DNA of 40,975 nucleotides, taken from a bacterium. Its GTDB lineage: Bacteria; Lindowbacteria; 2-12-FULL-62-27. The notes beneath the pieces were generated by a model. The model had not been told where the DNA came from and ran no database searches. It saw only the letters and a list, made by a program, of their open reading frames with translations. Position numbers and translations under genes: made by a program. Of this stretch, positions 16,554 to 24,125 are shown piece by piece. The DNA is taken from contig JACQOF010000086.1 in NCBI GenBank assembly GCA_016202645.1, positions 1 through 40,975 of the forward strand, written 5' to 3'. Numbering within the stretch: the stretch's first letter is position 1; each line of letters begins with the position of its first letter.

Positions 16554-18172
16554 TGTCCCTGAAAGTGGCGGAGTGGGCCGCGGATCTCAGGCCGGCCATT
16601 GAGCGCCACATCGCTTCGAATCCATCCGCCGGAACAATCCAGGATTCAGTCGCCGTCCTGGACATCCTCGTCCTTCTCTACGGAGAATTCCTCGATCATC
16701 GGCCCGTCAATCCGGCCTGGCCGGACCGGGATCGATTCATCCTGCTGAAGCGATCCGCATGGCCGGCGCATCTGTGTTTGCTCGCGCGTCTCGGGTATTT
16801 CTCCGCCGATGCCGCGGGGCCTTGTCCGGATATGAATGCCGCCCCCGGCATCGATTTTTCGACGCCCTCGCCGGCCGGCGGTCTTGCGGCCGCCGCCGGA
16901 ATGGCCATGGCCCTCCGCGCGGATAACCGGCCGTCCCGGGTGTTCGCGCTCATGGCCGCGCCGGATTTGTTCTGCGGCCGCGCGTGGGAGGCGGTGGAGA
17001 CAGCAGGCCGGGAAAAATTGGGAAAATTTTGCCTCATCGTCGAACAACGTCTTCCGCTCGAAACCAGGCCTTCGAGCGCCGCCCTTCTCGAAAGGTTCAG
17101 GGCCTTCGGATGGGATGGCACCGTCGCCGGAGCTCACGCGGCGGACGAACTGCGGTATGCGTTTTCCAAATTGCCGAAGACGGCATCCGGCCGGCCTTTT
17201 GTGGTCGTCGCGGAAGGTCGCGCCGATGGGTCCGCCCCGGACAATGCGGTCCATCCGGTTTGGGACGGATTTAAGAATCACATGAACCATGTCGCGAAAA
17301 AATATCCCGGGGTGACCCTCATCGAAGCTCCAAGCGCCGCCTCGACGCCGGTCGAACTCGCCTGCGGCATGGCCCTTGCGGGAAAAATCGTGGTCTTGAA
17401 ACTCGCGACCCGCGCCGCGGTCGGCCGGCTCTGGGAGGATATCAACACCGCGTCGGCGCACGTAAAAAAAAATCTGACGGTCGTGTCCGGCCCGCCCCCT
17501 TCGCAGATTGAAGGAAATCCCGTCCTGGGATTTCCTGAGTCTGGAGCTTCGGGGACTGGACATCCCTGTCCGCCCCTTTCGTCCGGACTGGAACCGATTT
17601 CCGGAGATCTCGGACTGCTCCGCCTCATTCCGGCGGCGGAGGTCTACGCGCCCGCGGCGGCGGATGAGGCCGGCCGAGCCCTTGAACGCTGTGTGAGCCG
17701 CCAGTGCCTCTCGTATCTTCGGCTCCCCGACGCCTGGGCGCCCGAGCCGCTTTCATCGGAATTGTCGAATGCCGTCCCCGGAGAGTGGACGCGGGTGCGC
17801 CCGGGCGACGACGTGATCCTGCTCTCCTGCGGAGAACTGACCGGGCCGGCCATCCGGGCCGCCGCGCGCCTGGGAAGCGAATGCGGCGTCCAGGCCGGCG
17901 TCATCCACGCGGGCTCTATCGCCCCGCCGGACCGAAATCTTCTCAAGGAAATCGCCCGCAGGGCCCGCCTCCTGGTGACATGCGAACCGGCTCTGCCGCC
18001 GTCAGGCCTCGGCGGCCTGGTCTCGGAATTTTTGGCGTCGGAGGGTTCCGCCGTTAAACTCATCCGGCTGGGAATGCCTTCCGAAGACGCCTCCGCTCCA
18101 GAGTCCCGGGCGGACGCCATCTGGTCATCGGTCAGGCGGCATCTCCAGCCAGTCCCCCGAAGAAGAAAATGA
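16553..18172 (+). CDS. Transketolase-like protein lacking cofactor and catalytic motifs
   Basis: 539 aa with full-length transketolase layout: N-terminal domain (AWPDRDRFILLKRSA, about residues 55-69), pyrimidine domain (about 253-385) and C-terminal domain. Key motifs have changed: the family SKGH is LKRS (65-68); the ThDP motif GDG...N has become MAAPDLF at 134-140 with no matching Asn; the Glu of IAEQ that activates ThDP aligns with Ala 263 in SAAS. A 78-bp palindromic element adds about residues 314-342 in the loop before GDLGLLRLIP. The start is GTG 16553, which shares one base with the previous stop. Probably not an active transketolase; a scaffold or regulator, or a gene in decay, are possible. 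Confidence 0.8.
   Translation: MSLKVAEWAADLRPAIERHIASNPSAGTIQDSVAVLDILVLLYGEFLDHRPVNPAWPDRDRFILLKRSAWPAHLCLLARLGYFSADAAGPCPDMNAAPGIDFSTPSPAGGLAAAAGMAMALRADNRPSRVFALMAAPDLFCGRAWEAVETAGREKLGKFCLIVEQRLPLETRPSSAALLERFRAFGWDGTVAGAHAADELRYAFSKLPKTASGRPFVVVAEGRADGSAPDNAVHPVWDGFKNHMNHVAKKYPGVTLIEAPSAASTPVELACGMALAGKIVVLKLATRAAVGRLWEDINTASAHVKKNLTVVSGPPPSQIEGNPVLGFPESGASGTGHPCPPLSSGLEPISGDLGLLRLIPAAEVYAPAAADEAGRALERCVSRQCLSYLRLPDAWAPEPLSSELSNAVPGEWTRVRPGDDVILLSCGELTGPAIRAAARLGSECGVQAGVIHAGSIAPPDRNLLKEIARRARLLVTCEPALPPSGLGGLVSEFLASEGSAVKLIRLGMPSEDASAPESRADAIWSSVRRHLQPVPRRRK
17493..17580 (+). repeat. 78-bp in-frame palindromic element, copy B (in transketolase-like gene)
   Basis: The 78-bp unit is bounded by CGCCCCCTTC (17493-17502) and CGCCCCTTTC (17571-17580). 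Inside are the perfect stem GGAAATCCC/GGGATTTCC (17513-17535, 5-base loop) and GGACA/TGTCC (17558-17571). It is nearly identical to copy C and reads in the same frame as copy A (GNPVLGFPESGASG, then GHPCPP). The reverse strand is also stop-free across it. Confidence 0.9.
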
Positions 18173-18220
18173 CCGGATTTCATTTGCGTATTTGCGTCAA
18201 CATGGCGCTGTTCCGGCACC

Positions 18221-18257
18221 GTTCCCTCACAGTTCCCTCCGGTTCCCTCAGTTCCCT
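18221..18257 (+). repeat. Four spaced GTTCCCT boxes upstream of the DUF4160 promoter
   Basis: GTTCCCT starts at 18221, 18232, 18242 and 18251, about one helical turn apart. The array ends at the -35 region of the DUF4160/DUF2442 promoter. The complementary box GGGAAC is repeated ahead of the RAYT transposon (34652-34683). It could be a protein-binding array or just a simple repeat. Confidence 0.5.
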
Positions 18258-18293
18258 TGACGATTTTACAACCGTCAACGGTCATGCGATAAT
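18257..18293 (+). promoter_or_regulatory. Promoter with overlapping inverted repeat for DUF4160/DUF2442
   Basis: TTTACA (18265-18270) and GATAAT (18288-18293) are separated by exactly 17 bases, a good sigma-70-like pair. The -10 ends 5 bases before ATG 18299, so the transcript would be nearly leaderless. TTGACG (18257-18262) and CGTCAA (18273-18278) form an inverted repeat that embraces the -35 and would suit autoregulation. Confidence 0.55.
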
Positions 18294-18298
18294 ACGCA

Positions 18299-18538
18299 AT
18301 GAGTCCGACCGTTTTCAGGCGAAAGGGATACCGTTTCTTCTTTTTTTCACTGGAAGAAAAGCGGATGCACGTTCACGTGTATTGCGCCGACGGAGAAGTG
18401 AAATTTTGGCTGGAACCATCCGTCGTTCTTGCGAAGAATTATGGGTTGTCGAATAAGCAGGTGGGAGAAGTCAGAAAAATCGTCCGGGAGAGAAAAGATG
18501 AAATTAAAACTGCGTGGCGGAAACACTTCAAAGGTTGA
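18299..18538 (+). CDS. DUF4160 domain protein
   Basis: 79-aa protein starting MSPTVFRRKGYRFFFFSLEE, then RMHVHVYCADGEVKFWLEP, which is the DUF4160 pattern over its whole length. Proteins of this family are usually encoded next to a DUF2442 gene, as here, and the pair is often suspected of being a toxin-antitoxin-like module; the activity is not established. Its DNA is visibly less GC-rich than the operon to the left, which points to acquisition. Start ATG 18299 lies right behind a predicted -10 box. Its 3' end overlaps the next gene by 41 bases. Confidence 0.85.
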   Translation: MSPTVFRRKGYRFFFFSLEEKRMHVHVYCADGEVKFWLEPSVVLAKNYGLSNKQVGEVRKIVRERKDEIKTAWRKHFKG

Positions 18539-18758
18539 AGTGACCAACATCTCCAACCACGGCATTTGGCTGTGGATAGACGGGGAAGAGTATTTTCTTC
18601 CATACAAAGACTATCCGTGGTTCAAGGGCGCGAGGGGCAACGATGTGTCCCAAGTCCGAATCCTCCACGATACCCACCTTCATTGGCCCAAACTTGACGT
18701 CGACTTGGATGTCTCCGCGCTCCGGGACCCCGGCCGGTATCCGTTGGTTTATCGTTAG
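18498..18758 (+). CDS. DUF2442 domain protein
   Basis: 86 aa beginning MKLKLRGG and containing VTNISNHGIWLWIDGEEYFL and DYPWFKGA, then VDLDVSALRDPGRYPLVYR at the end: the DUF2442 pattern (a small fold with a helix-turn-helix-like half in some structures). The start ATG 18498 lies inside the DUF4160 gene, with AGAGA just upstream; an open frame further 5' was rejected. It is the presumed partner of the DUF4160 protein. Which of the two, if either, is toxic cannot be read from the sequence. Confidence 0.85.
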   Translation: MKLKLRGGNTSKVEVTNISNHGIWLWIDGEEYFLPYKDYPWFKGARGNDVSQVRILHDTHLHWPKLDVDLDVSALRDPGRYPLVYR

Positions 18759-18774
18759 CAGTCTTGCCAATCTT

Positions 18775-18876
18775 GGTCAGTCCTTGACTTATTGGTGCGC
18801 CACTTTTCCCCGAAATCTGATGCGGTCTCATCGGCGCATACCCCGCTGGAAAGTCAATAAGTCAAGGACTGACCCC
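18775..18876. repeat. 100-bp inverted-repeat (MITE/REP-like) element
   Basis: GGTCAGTCCTTGACTTATTG (18775-18794) is repeated as its exact reverse complement at 18855-18874, with 60 bases between. The right arm extends to GACCCC. Read inward, the right end GGGGTCAGTCCTTGACTTA resembles the terminal repeat of the RAYT transposon at 34686 (GGGGTCATTCTTTAACA), so this may be a non-autonomous relative. It can also act as a bidirectional transcription stop between the DUF2442 gene and the ATP-grasp gene. Confidence 0.7.
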
Positions 18877-18917
18877 ATCATCACCAGAAGGGCCTAACCC
18901 AATGCCATAAGATACTT

Positions 18918-20117
18918 TTACCCAAGCGCCAGTGTGGCGAAGTCCAGAATTTCCCGTCGTTTTTGGTGATCATCTGTCAGAACCAGCAGAACATCGTCTC
19001 CATAAAGATCGACGCCCAGGGTAAATTGGCCGGCGACATGTGAACCATATTTTTTCAGAATTTCCTCGACGGATCGCCGGTATCGGATGCGCTTGAATCG
19101 GCCGATTTGCATGCAGACCTTGTCGCAGGCGGGCTGGACGATCACCTTTTCATCCTTCATGACCTTCGCGTAAATCGACCAGATGTCGATGCCGCTTGCG
19201 TAATTCATCATGTCAAGGTGCACGAATCCCGGCGGCCGCGCGTTGATCTCGACGCCGTAGTAGTCCTCGCCGATCCGGAAGAACTCAATATGGAAAAACC
19301 GCTTTCGGACGTTGAACGCCCGGACCGCGCTCAGCCCCACCTCCCGGAATTTCGGCGGGATCTCGTCCCGCCGCAGATTGTGGTAGTAGATGGTCTTGCC
19401 GGTGGTGGCGATTTCGAAATCTCCGTCATTGTAGACGTGGGCCGTGTGGAAAACGACGGCGCCGTCGCGGTCGGCCAGGCCGTCAAACGACATGAACTGC
19501 CGGTCCTCGCCCTGAATGAACTTTTCCATGAAGTAAATCGCGCCCGGTTTGCGCTGTTGCCAGAACTTGGCGACGTCCGCGTCCGTTTTGAGCCGAAACG
19601 TGTGCGCCGACCCGAGGCCCCGGTCGGGCTTCGCGATGATGTCGCTCCCGATCTCCCGCAGAAAATCATGGACCGATGCCTCATCCCGCACGATTTCGCC
19701 CCGGACCGTCGCCGCCCCCGCCTTCCGAAACGTCTCCTTCATCCGGGATTTCTTGATGAGGCCTTCAAGTTCATCCGGTCTCAGGCCTTCCATGTCAAAG
19801 TCCTGCCGGAGCCGCGCGTCAAGCGGCAGCCACCACTCGTTGAAGGATTCGACGAACGTCATCTTCCCGTGCCGCCGGACAAGTTGCTCGACCTTCCGGC
19901 GAATGGGCCGGTAGGCGTTTTCAAGGATACCCCCATTCGGGTCGTAGCAGTCAAGCGGCTGGACGACATAGGACTTGAGGGCCGATTTCAGTTCCGCGTT
20001 CAGCCCCGCATACGGCGCGTCGCCCATGCCAAAGACGTTGAACCCGGCTTCCTGGAGACGCTTCGCGAAAAAAAACACGCGCGGCGGATAGGACGGAGAC
20101 GGCATCAGGAAATTCAT
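18918..20117 (-). CDS. ATP-grasp domain ligase
   Basis: 399-aa ATP-grasp protein. The N-terminal pre-grasp domain starts MNFLMPSPSYPPRVFFFAKR and contains FGMGDAPY; SRMKETFRKAG begins the nucleotide-binding part, with SDIIAKPDRGLGSAHTFRL and MEKFIQGEDRQFMSFDG, and the metal site FFHIEFFR...YYGVEINARPPG (Glu and Asn). This subgroup resembles carbamoyl-phosphate-synthase-like ligases joining a carboxylate to an amine or thiol; the substrates are unknown. Start ATG 20117 matches the family N-terminus; a TTG 48 bases upstream also keeps the frame open, and neither has a good ribosome site. It is divergent from the esterase gene; such ligase-esterase neighbours may act in one pathway. Confidence 0.88.
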   Translation of the reverse strand: MNFLMPSPSYPPRVFFFAKRLQEAGFNVFGMGDAPYAGLNAELKSALKSYVVQPLDCYDPNGGILENAYRPIRRKVEQLVRRHGKMTFVESFNEWWLPLDARLRQDFDMEGLRPDELEGLIKKSRMKETFRKAGAATVRGEIVRDEASVHDFLREIGSDIIAKPDRGLGSAHTFRLKTDADVAKFWQQRKPGAIYFMEKFIQGEDRQFMSFDGLADRDGAVVFHTAHVYNDGDFEIATTGKTIYYHNLRRDEIPPKFREVGLSAVRAFNVRKRFFHIEFFRIGEDYYGVEINARPPGFVHLDMMNYASGIDIWSIYAKVMKDEKVIVQPACDKVCMQIGRFKRIRYRRSVEEILKKYGSHVAGQFTLGVDLYGDDVLLVLTDDHQKRREILDFATLALG

Positions 20118-20169
20118 CGGGTAATTGTGCACTGAAAATCGCCGGATTTCAAACCCAAGGGTCAACTAA

Positions 20170-20193
20170 CTAATGGCTAATGGGGGCTAATGG
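20170..20193. repeat. Three CTAATGG repeats in the ATP-grasp/esterase intergenic region
   Basis: CTAATGG occurs at 20170-20176, 20177-20183 and 20187-20193, about 55-75 bases upstream of the ATP-grasp start. Together with the palindromic element at 20258-20355 this fills most of the 324-base divergent gap (20118-20441). No convincing promoter for either gene was found there. Confidence 0.35.
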
Positions 20194-20257
20194 TGCCGGG
20201 TATTCAGTTTCATCAGTTATTGAGAATGGGTAACCGGTCGGTAGAAGGGGATGTATA

Positions 20258-20355
20258 AACTCTTCCCCCCTTGAGGGGGAAGCTGGATGGGGGGTTTCAG
20301 CGGGGCGTATTGGTGACACCCCCCTCCCAACCTCCCCCTCAAGGGGGGAGGAGTT
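20258..20355. repeat. 98-bp palindromic repeat element
   Basis: Two 38-base arms (20258-20295 and 20318-20355) are inverted copies with five mismatches, separated by 22 bases. Each arm itself contains the palindromic CCCCCTTGAGGGGG-type core. This motif resembles small intergenic repeats known from many genomes. It lies in the gap between the divergent ATP-grasp and esterase genes and would form a long cruciform or hairpin. Confidence 0.75.
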
Positions 20356-20441
20356 CTTGAAAAGCCGCCGTTCACCGACCCATTACGAGAATGGAGACTT
20401 CAATCTGGCGTTGTCGTGCCGGTAGGGGTATGATCTGCGGC

Positions 20442-21179
20442 ATGGAGTTTTATTGTAAGGAGTTGAAGCACCGTTTCAAAATCCATATCAAGCTGCCGGG
20501 AAAATATGCGGCGGATGGACCGCCGCATCCCGTGTGTATCCTGAACGACGGGCAGAACCAGTGGAAGAATCAGGGCGCCTACGGCGGGTGGCACACGGAC
20601 GTGATCACATCGCGGCTGCGCCAAAAAGGCCTCGGCCGGGATGTCGTCCTCGTCGCCGTCGAATCAACGGGAATTTCCAGGGACAAATACTACGTCGCGC
20701 CGCCCGCGGGCCGGTGCGACCTTTATGTAAAATTTCTTGCCGATCGCCTCCTGCCCGCCCTTCGCCGGAAATTCAACCTGTCTGTTCTCCCGGACGATAT
20801 CGGAATCGTCGGGTCATCTTACGGCGCCCACTGCGCCGTTTACGCGGGCCTGAAACGCCCCGATGTGTTCGGGCTTGTCGGAAGCCTCTCCTTTGCCCCC
20901 GCGCCCGGCCGACCGCTTGCCATGCGGCTGAAACGGATGCCACGCCTGCCGTTCAAAAAAATCTATCTCGACTGCGGCACAAAGTGGTCGCCGGGCCGAA
21001 AGAATACCCGTACGGACTACACACGGGTAACGGTTGGATTGATCCGGCTGGCCGAGGCCAAGGGTCTGGTCCCCGGTGTTCAGCTCATGGGGCTTGTCGC
21101 AAAAGGCCACTGTCACAATGAGATCTATTGGCGCAAACGCATCGGCAAGTGCATGGCATTTTTGTTCCCGCCTCTGTAA
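20442..21179 (+). CDS. Putative esterase (esterase D/enterochelin-esterase-like alpha/beta hydrolase)
   Basis: About 245 aa, alpha/beta hydrolase of the putative-esterase family. The nucleophile elbow GSSYGA has the catalytic Ser, an earlier YVAPPAGRCDLYVKFLADRLLP region fits the family, and the C-terminal GHCHNEIYW carries the likely catalytic His. VCILNDGQNQW matches the opening strand. No signal peptide, so it appears cytoplasmic. ATG 20442 gives MEFYCKELKHRFKIHIKLP; ATG 20430 and 20391 are also in frame, and none has a strong ribosome site. It is divergent from the ATP-grasp gene and convergent with asnB (8 bases between stops). Confidence 0.8.
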   Translation: MEFYCKELKHRFKIHIKLPGKYAADGPPHPVCILNDGQNQWKNQGAYGGWHTDVITSRLRQKGLGRDVVLVAVESTGISRDKYYVAPPAGRCDLYVKFLADRLLPALRRKFNLSVLPDDIGIVGSSYGAHCAVYAGLKRPDVFGLVGSLSFAPAPGRPLAMRLKRMPRLPFKKIYLDCGTKWSPGRKNTRTDYTRVTVGLIRLAEAKGLVPGVQLMGLVAKGHCHNEIYWRKRIGKCMAFLFPPL

Positions 21180-21187
21180 GCGCTCTG

Positions 21188-23017
21188 TCAACCGATGGGC
21201 CGCTCAAAAAAAATACGGTGCCACTGGTTGAGGCATATGATTTTCCAAATCGCCGCGAAATCCGATTCGCCGCCGCTTTGGCGGAGCCGCCTTAAAAGGG
21301 ATGGATGCGACAGATTCCGGGCCGCCCAGCCTTCGAGCAAAAGTTCCTCGCGGCGCTCCAGAAGTTTCTTGAGCCAGGCGGTCTGGGGCGTCTCGAATCC
21401 GATCTTATCCTTTCGATCCAGCACCCGCGCCGGAACAAATTCTCTCATGGCCTCCCGCAAAATCCATTTGGATCCCCTGGCGGACAGCCTCCAGTCGACC
21501 GGTGTTTGGCAGGCGGTTTCGGCGAGCCGGTGGTCCAAAAACGGCACGCGGGATTCGATGGAGAAGGCCATCGAGTTTCGATCCTCGTAGTGGAGCAATT
21601 TGGGCAGGTGTAATTCAAAGGTGTCCCTGTCGAGCCGCGTTTTCAGATCCCGGTACTGCAGATTCTCGAATGTCCGGGAAAGATATTGAAATTCGACATC
21701 GCCGCGCAGATCGGCATTGAGGGCCCGCCATGCGGGAGATCGGATCCGAAAGAGCGCGGCCTTGAGTCCCGCCGGCGCCAGTCCATAAACCGCGCGCGGA
21801 AGAGAAGACCCTTCCCGGAGCATCCGAATCCAACGGCCGTGGAGGAGCAAGTCGGAGGCCATCACGTCCCGGTGGGCCGGGTAACCGGCAAAGAGTTCGT
21901 CCGCGCCCTGGCCGTCCAGGAGAACCTTCACGCCCTTTTCCCGGGCCATGCGCATCACGCACCACTGGGCGTAGACGCTGCTGTGAACCGGCGGTTCGTC
22001 CTGAAAATAAATCATCTTCTCCAGATCCTCGAACATCCGATCGGGGCCGGGGATCACCACATGCCAGTCCATCGCCTTGGCTTTCACCACCTCCCGCGCG
22101 TACTCGCGCTCATCAAAGGGGCTGTCGTCATAAGCCGACGTAAACGCGACCATCGGCGCGGAATCCTGTTTCAGAGCGCGGGCCAGGCTGACGATGCTTG
22201 AGGAGTCGATCCCGCCGCTCAGACAAAATCCGACCGGAACATCCGCGACGAGATGTTCCCGGACCGACCGCAGGAGATCTTCCCGGACCTGCCGGACGGA
22301 GGCTCCCCAATCGGCGCGGTTTTCCTGCGCCGTCGGCAATGACCAATATCGCCACTGTGTCAGGCGATGCCCGGTCAAGTCCAACCGGAAGGCATGTGCC
22401 GGCGGGACCTGCAGGATGTCCTTGAACATCGTCTGCTCCGTGTGGTCATGCAGGTTGAAAAGGAAATAATCGAGGATGCGCCCGGAATTCGGCGCCGTTT
22501 TCACATGGGGATGGGCCAGGAGAGACTTGATCTCGGACGCCGCGCAAAAACGGTCTTTGTCCTGATAGTAATAGAGGGGCTTGATTCCGAACCGGTCCCG
22601 GGCGCCGAACAATTTATTCTTTCGCGGGTCCCAGATGACGAAGGACCACATGCCGGCGAGTCGATCCAGGCAGGATTCCCCCCACTCTTCATACGCGGCC
22701 AGGAGGACTTCCGTGTCGGTTTTCGACCGGAACCGCCGGCCGCCGGCCTCGAGAACGCCGCGGAGTTCCTGGAAATTATATATTTCTCCGTTGAAGACAA
22801 TCACCGGGCCACCGGGGGCCGACTGCATCGGCTGATGGCCGCGAAGGCTGAGATCGATGATGGAAAGGCGCCGGTGGGCCAGGCTTACCCGAAGCGGTCC
22901 CACATCCTGGGAAAAAACACCTCGATCGTCAGGTCCCCGGTGTGAGATCAGGTCCAGCTGGGCGCTCACGTCGGGCGCCAGGGACGCCGGGTCAACGCCT
23001 GTCACAAATCCGCACAT
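21188..23017 (-). CDS. asnB: Asparagine synthetase B-like, glutamine-hydrolysing
   Basis: 609 aa, two-domain amidotransferase. The N-terminal class II glutaminase domain begins MCGF with Cys2 as nucleophile and has SHRGPDDRG and FNGEIYN; the C-terminal synthetase domain has the PP-loop SGGIDSSSIVSLA and DGQGADELFAGY. It converts aspartate to asparagine with glutamine and ATP, or amidates another carboxylate in a polymer pathway, as AsnB paralogues in polysaccharide clusters are suspected to do. It is divergent from wecB with only 51 bases between starts. The context (epimerase, glycosyltransferase, ATP-grasp) favours a specialised role. Confidence 0.9.
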   Translation of the reverse strand: MCGFVTGVDPASLAPDVSAQLDLISHRGPDDRGVFSQDVGPLRVSLAHRRLSIIDLSLRGHQPMQSAPGGPVIVFNGEIYNFQELRGVLEAGGRRFRSKTDTEVLLAAYEEWGESCLDRLAGMWSFVIWDPRKNKLFGARDRFGIKPLYYYQDKDRFCAASEIKSLLAHPHVKTAPNSGRILDYFLFNLHDHTEQTMFKDILQVPPAHAFRLDLTGHRLTQWRYWSLPTAQENRADWGASVRQVREDLLRSVREHLVADVPVGFCLSGGIDSSSIVSLARALKQDSAPMVAFTSAYDDSPFDEREYAREVVKAKAMDWHVVIPGPDRMFEDLEKMIYFQDEPPVHSSVYAQWCVMRMAREKGVKVLLDGQGADELFAGYPAHRDVMASDLLLHGRWIRMLREGSSLPRAVYGLAPAGLKAALFRIRSPAWRALNADLRGDVEFQYLSRTFENLQYRDLKTRLDRDTFELHLPKLLHYEDRNSMAFSIESRVPFLDHRLAETACQTPVDWRLSARGSKWILREAMREFVPARVLDRKDKIGFETPQTAWLKKLLERREELLLEGWAARNLSHPSLLRRLRQSGGESDFAAIWKIICLNQWHRIFFERPIG

Positions 23018-23031
23018 GTCTCTTATATAAC

Positions 23032-23060
23032 TTGTCTGACCGCCGGATGAAAGTTAGCAT
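23032..23060 (+). promoter_or_regulatory. Possible wecB promoter
   Basis: TTGTCT (23032-23037) and TAGCAT (23055-23060) are 17 bases apart and end 8 bases before ATG 23069. Each matches the sigma-70 consensus at only four positions. The same TAGCAT -10 occurs before the cNMP-binding gene. An AT-rich TTATATAA (23023-23030) could serve the divergent asnB gene. Confidence 0.35.
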
Positions 23061-23068
23061 ACGCGCCG

Positions 23069-24124
23069 ATGAAAATTGTATCGATTGTCGGTGCCCGGCC
23101 TCAATTCATCAAAGCCTCCGTTCTAACCCCTCTGTTGAGGGAGCGGCACGACGAAATTCTCCTGCACACGGGCCAGCATTACGACTATGCGATGTCCAAA
23201 TTGTTTTTTGACGACCTGGGTCTGCCCGAACCCAAATACAACCTGGGTGTCGGCTCCGGATCGCACGGAGAGCAAACCGGCGCGATGCTGGCCGCCATCG
23301 AGAAGGTTCTGCTGTCCGAAAAGCCCGACTACGTCCTAGTCTACGGCGATACGAACTCGACCCTCGCCGGCGCCCTCGCGGCCGCGAAGATCCACATCCC
23401 GGTGGCGCACGTCGAAGCCGGGGAGCGGATTTTTGACCGGCGACAACCGGAGGAGACGAACCGGATTCTGACGGACCACGTCTCCTCCCTGCTTTTCTGC
23501 GCCACCCATCCGGCGGTCGGGCACCTGGCCCACGAAGGCATTCAAACGGGCGTGCACGAAGTCGGCGATGTGATGTACGACCGGCTGCTGCTCAGTCTGC
23601 CCACGGCCGAAAAAAAATCCCATGTTCTGAAAGACCATGGCCTCAAGGAGCGCGGGTATTTTTTTGCCACGGTTCATCGGGAGGAAAACACAAATTATCC
23701 GGACCGCCTCCGCTCCATTCTGGACGCCTTCAACCAGGCCGACTGCCCGATCGTCTTTCCCGTCCACCCCCGCACCCGAAAATTCATTCGGGAGATGAAC
23801 TTGAACGTGAAACCCCACGTCCGGCTGATCGAGCCCGTGAGCTATTACGACGCGCTGCTTCTGCAGATCCACGCGAAAAAAATCCTGACCGATTCGGGCG
23901 GCGTGGCCCGGGAAGCCTACCTGCTGGGTGTGCCCTGCATCACGCTCATGGAAAAAATCGCCATCCGGCAGACGGTGGACCTGGGCTGGAACAAACTGGT
24001 GGGCGCGGATCTCGCGGCCATTCAGGAGGCGTTAAGCCATTTCAATCCCGGCGGCGCCCGCCCCGCCGTATTCGGCGACGGAAAAGCGGGAGAGAAAATC
24101 CGGTCGATTCTGGACCGGCAATAG
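23069..24124 (+). CDS. wecB: UDP-N-acetylglucosamine 2-epimerase (non-hydrolysing)
   Basis: 351 aa, interconverts UDP-GlcNAc and UDP-ManNAc for surface polysaccharides. Motifs in order: MKIVSIVGARPQFIKASVL, the HTGQHYDYAMSKLFFDDL region, LVYGDTNSTLAGALAA, HVEAGERIFDRRQPEETNR with the catalytic acidic residues, TVHREENT, and LTDSGGVAREAYLLGVPCITL. In most family members HVEAG is followed by LR rather than the ER seen here, so a related UDP-sugar cannot be excluded. It ends one base before the glycosyltransferase gene, forming a two-gene operon. Confidence 0.92.
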   Translation: MKIVSIVGARPQFIKASVLTPLLRERHDEILLHTGQHYDYAMSKLFFDDLGLPEPKYNLGVGSGSHGEQTGAMLAAIEKVLLSEKPDYVLVYGDTNSTLAGALAAAKIHIPVAHVEAGERIFDRRQPEETNRILTDHVSSLLFCATHPAVGHLAHEGIQTGVHEVGDVMYDRLLLSLPTAEKKSHVLKDHGLKERGYFFATVHREENTNYPDRLRSILDAFNQADCPIVFPVHPRTRKFIREMNLNVKPHVRLIEPVSYYDALLLQIHAKKILTDSGGVAREAYLLGVPCITLMEKIAIRQTVDLGWNKLVGADLAAIQEALSHFNPGGARPAVFGDGKAGEKIRSILDRQ

Positions 24125-24125
24125 G

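Noticed and set aside
16656-16673. Partial fourth copy of the in-frame element (GGACATCCTCGTCC)
   Set aside because: Only the short second stem is similar; the 9-bp stem and ends are missing, and the residues are ordinary transketolase sequence.
19107-20135. 342-codon plus-strand open frame
   Set aside because: Antisense to the ATP-grasp gene; low-complexity composition and no motif.
20258-20355. CRISPR or tRNA-like structure
   Set aside because: Only a single inverted pair, with no spaced direct repeats and no cloverleaf with tRNA landmarks.
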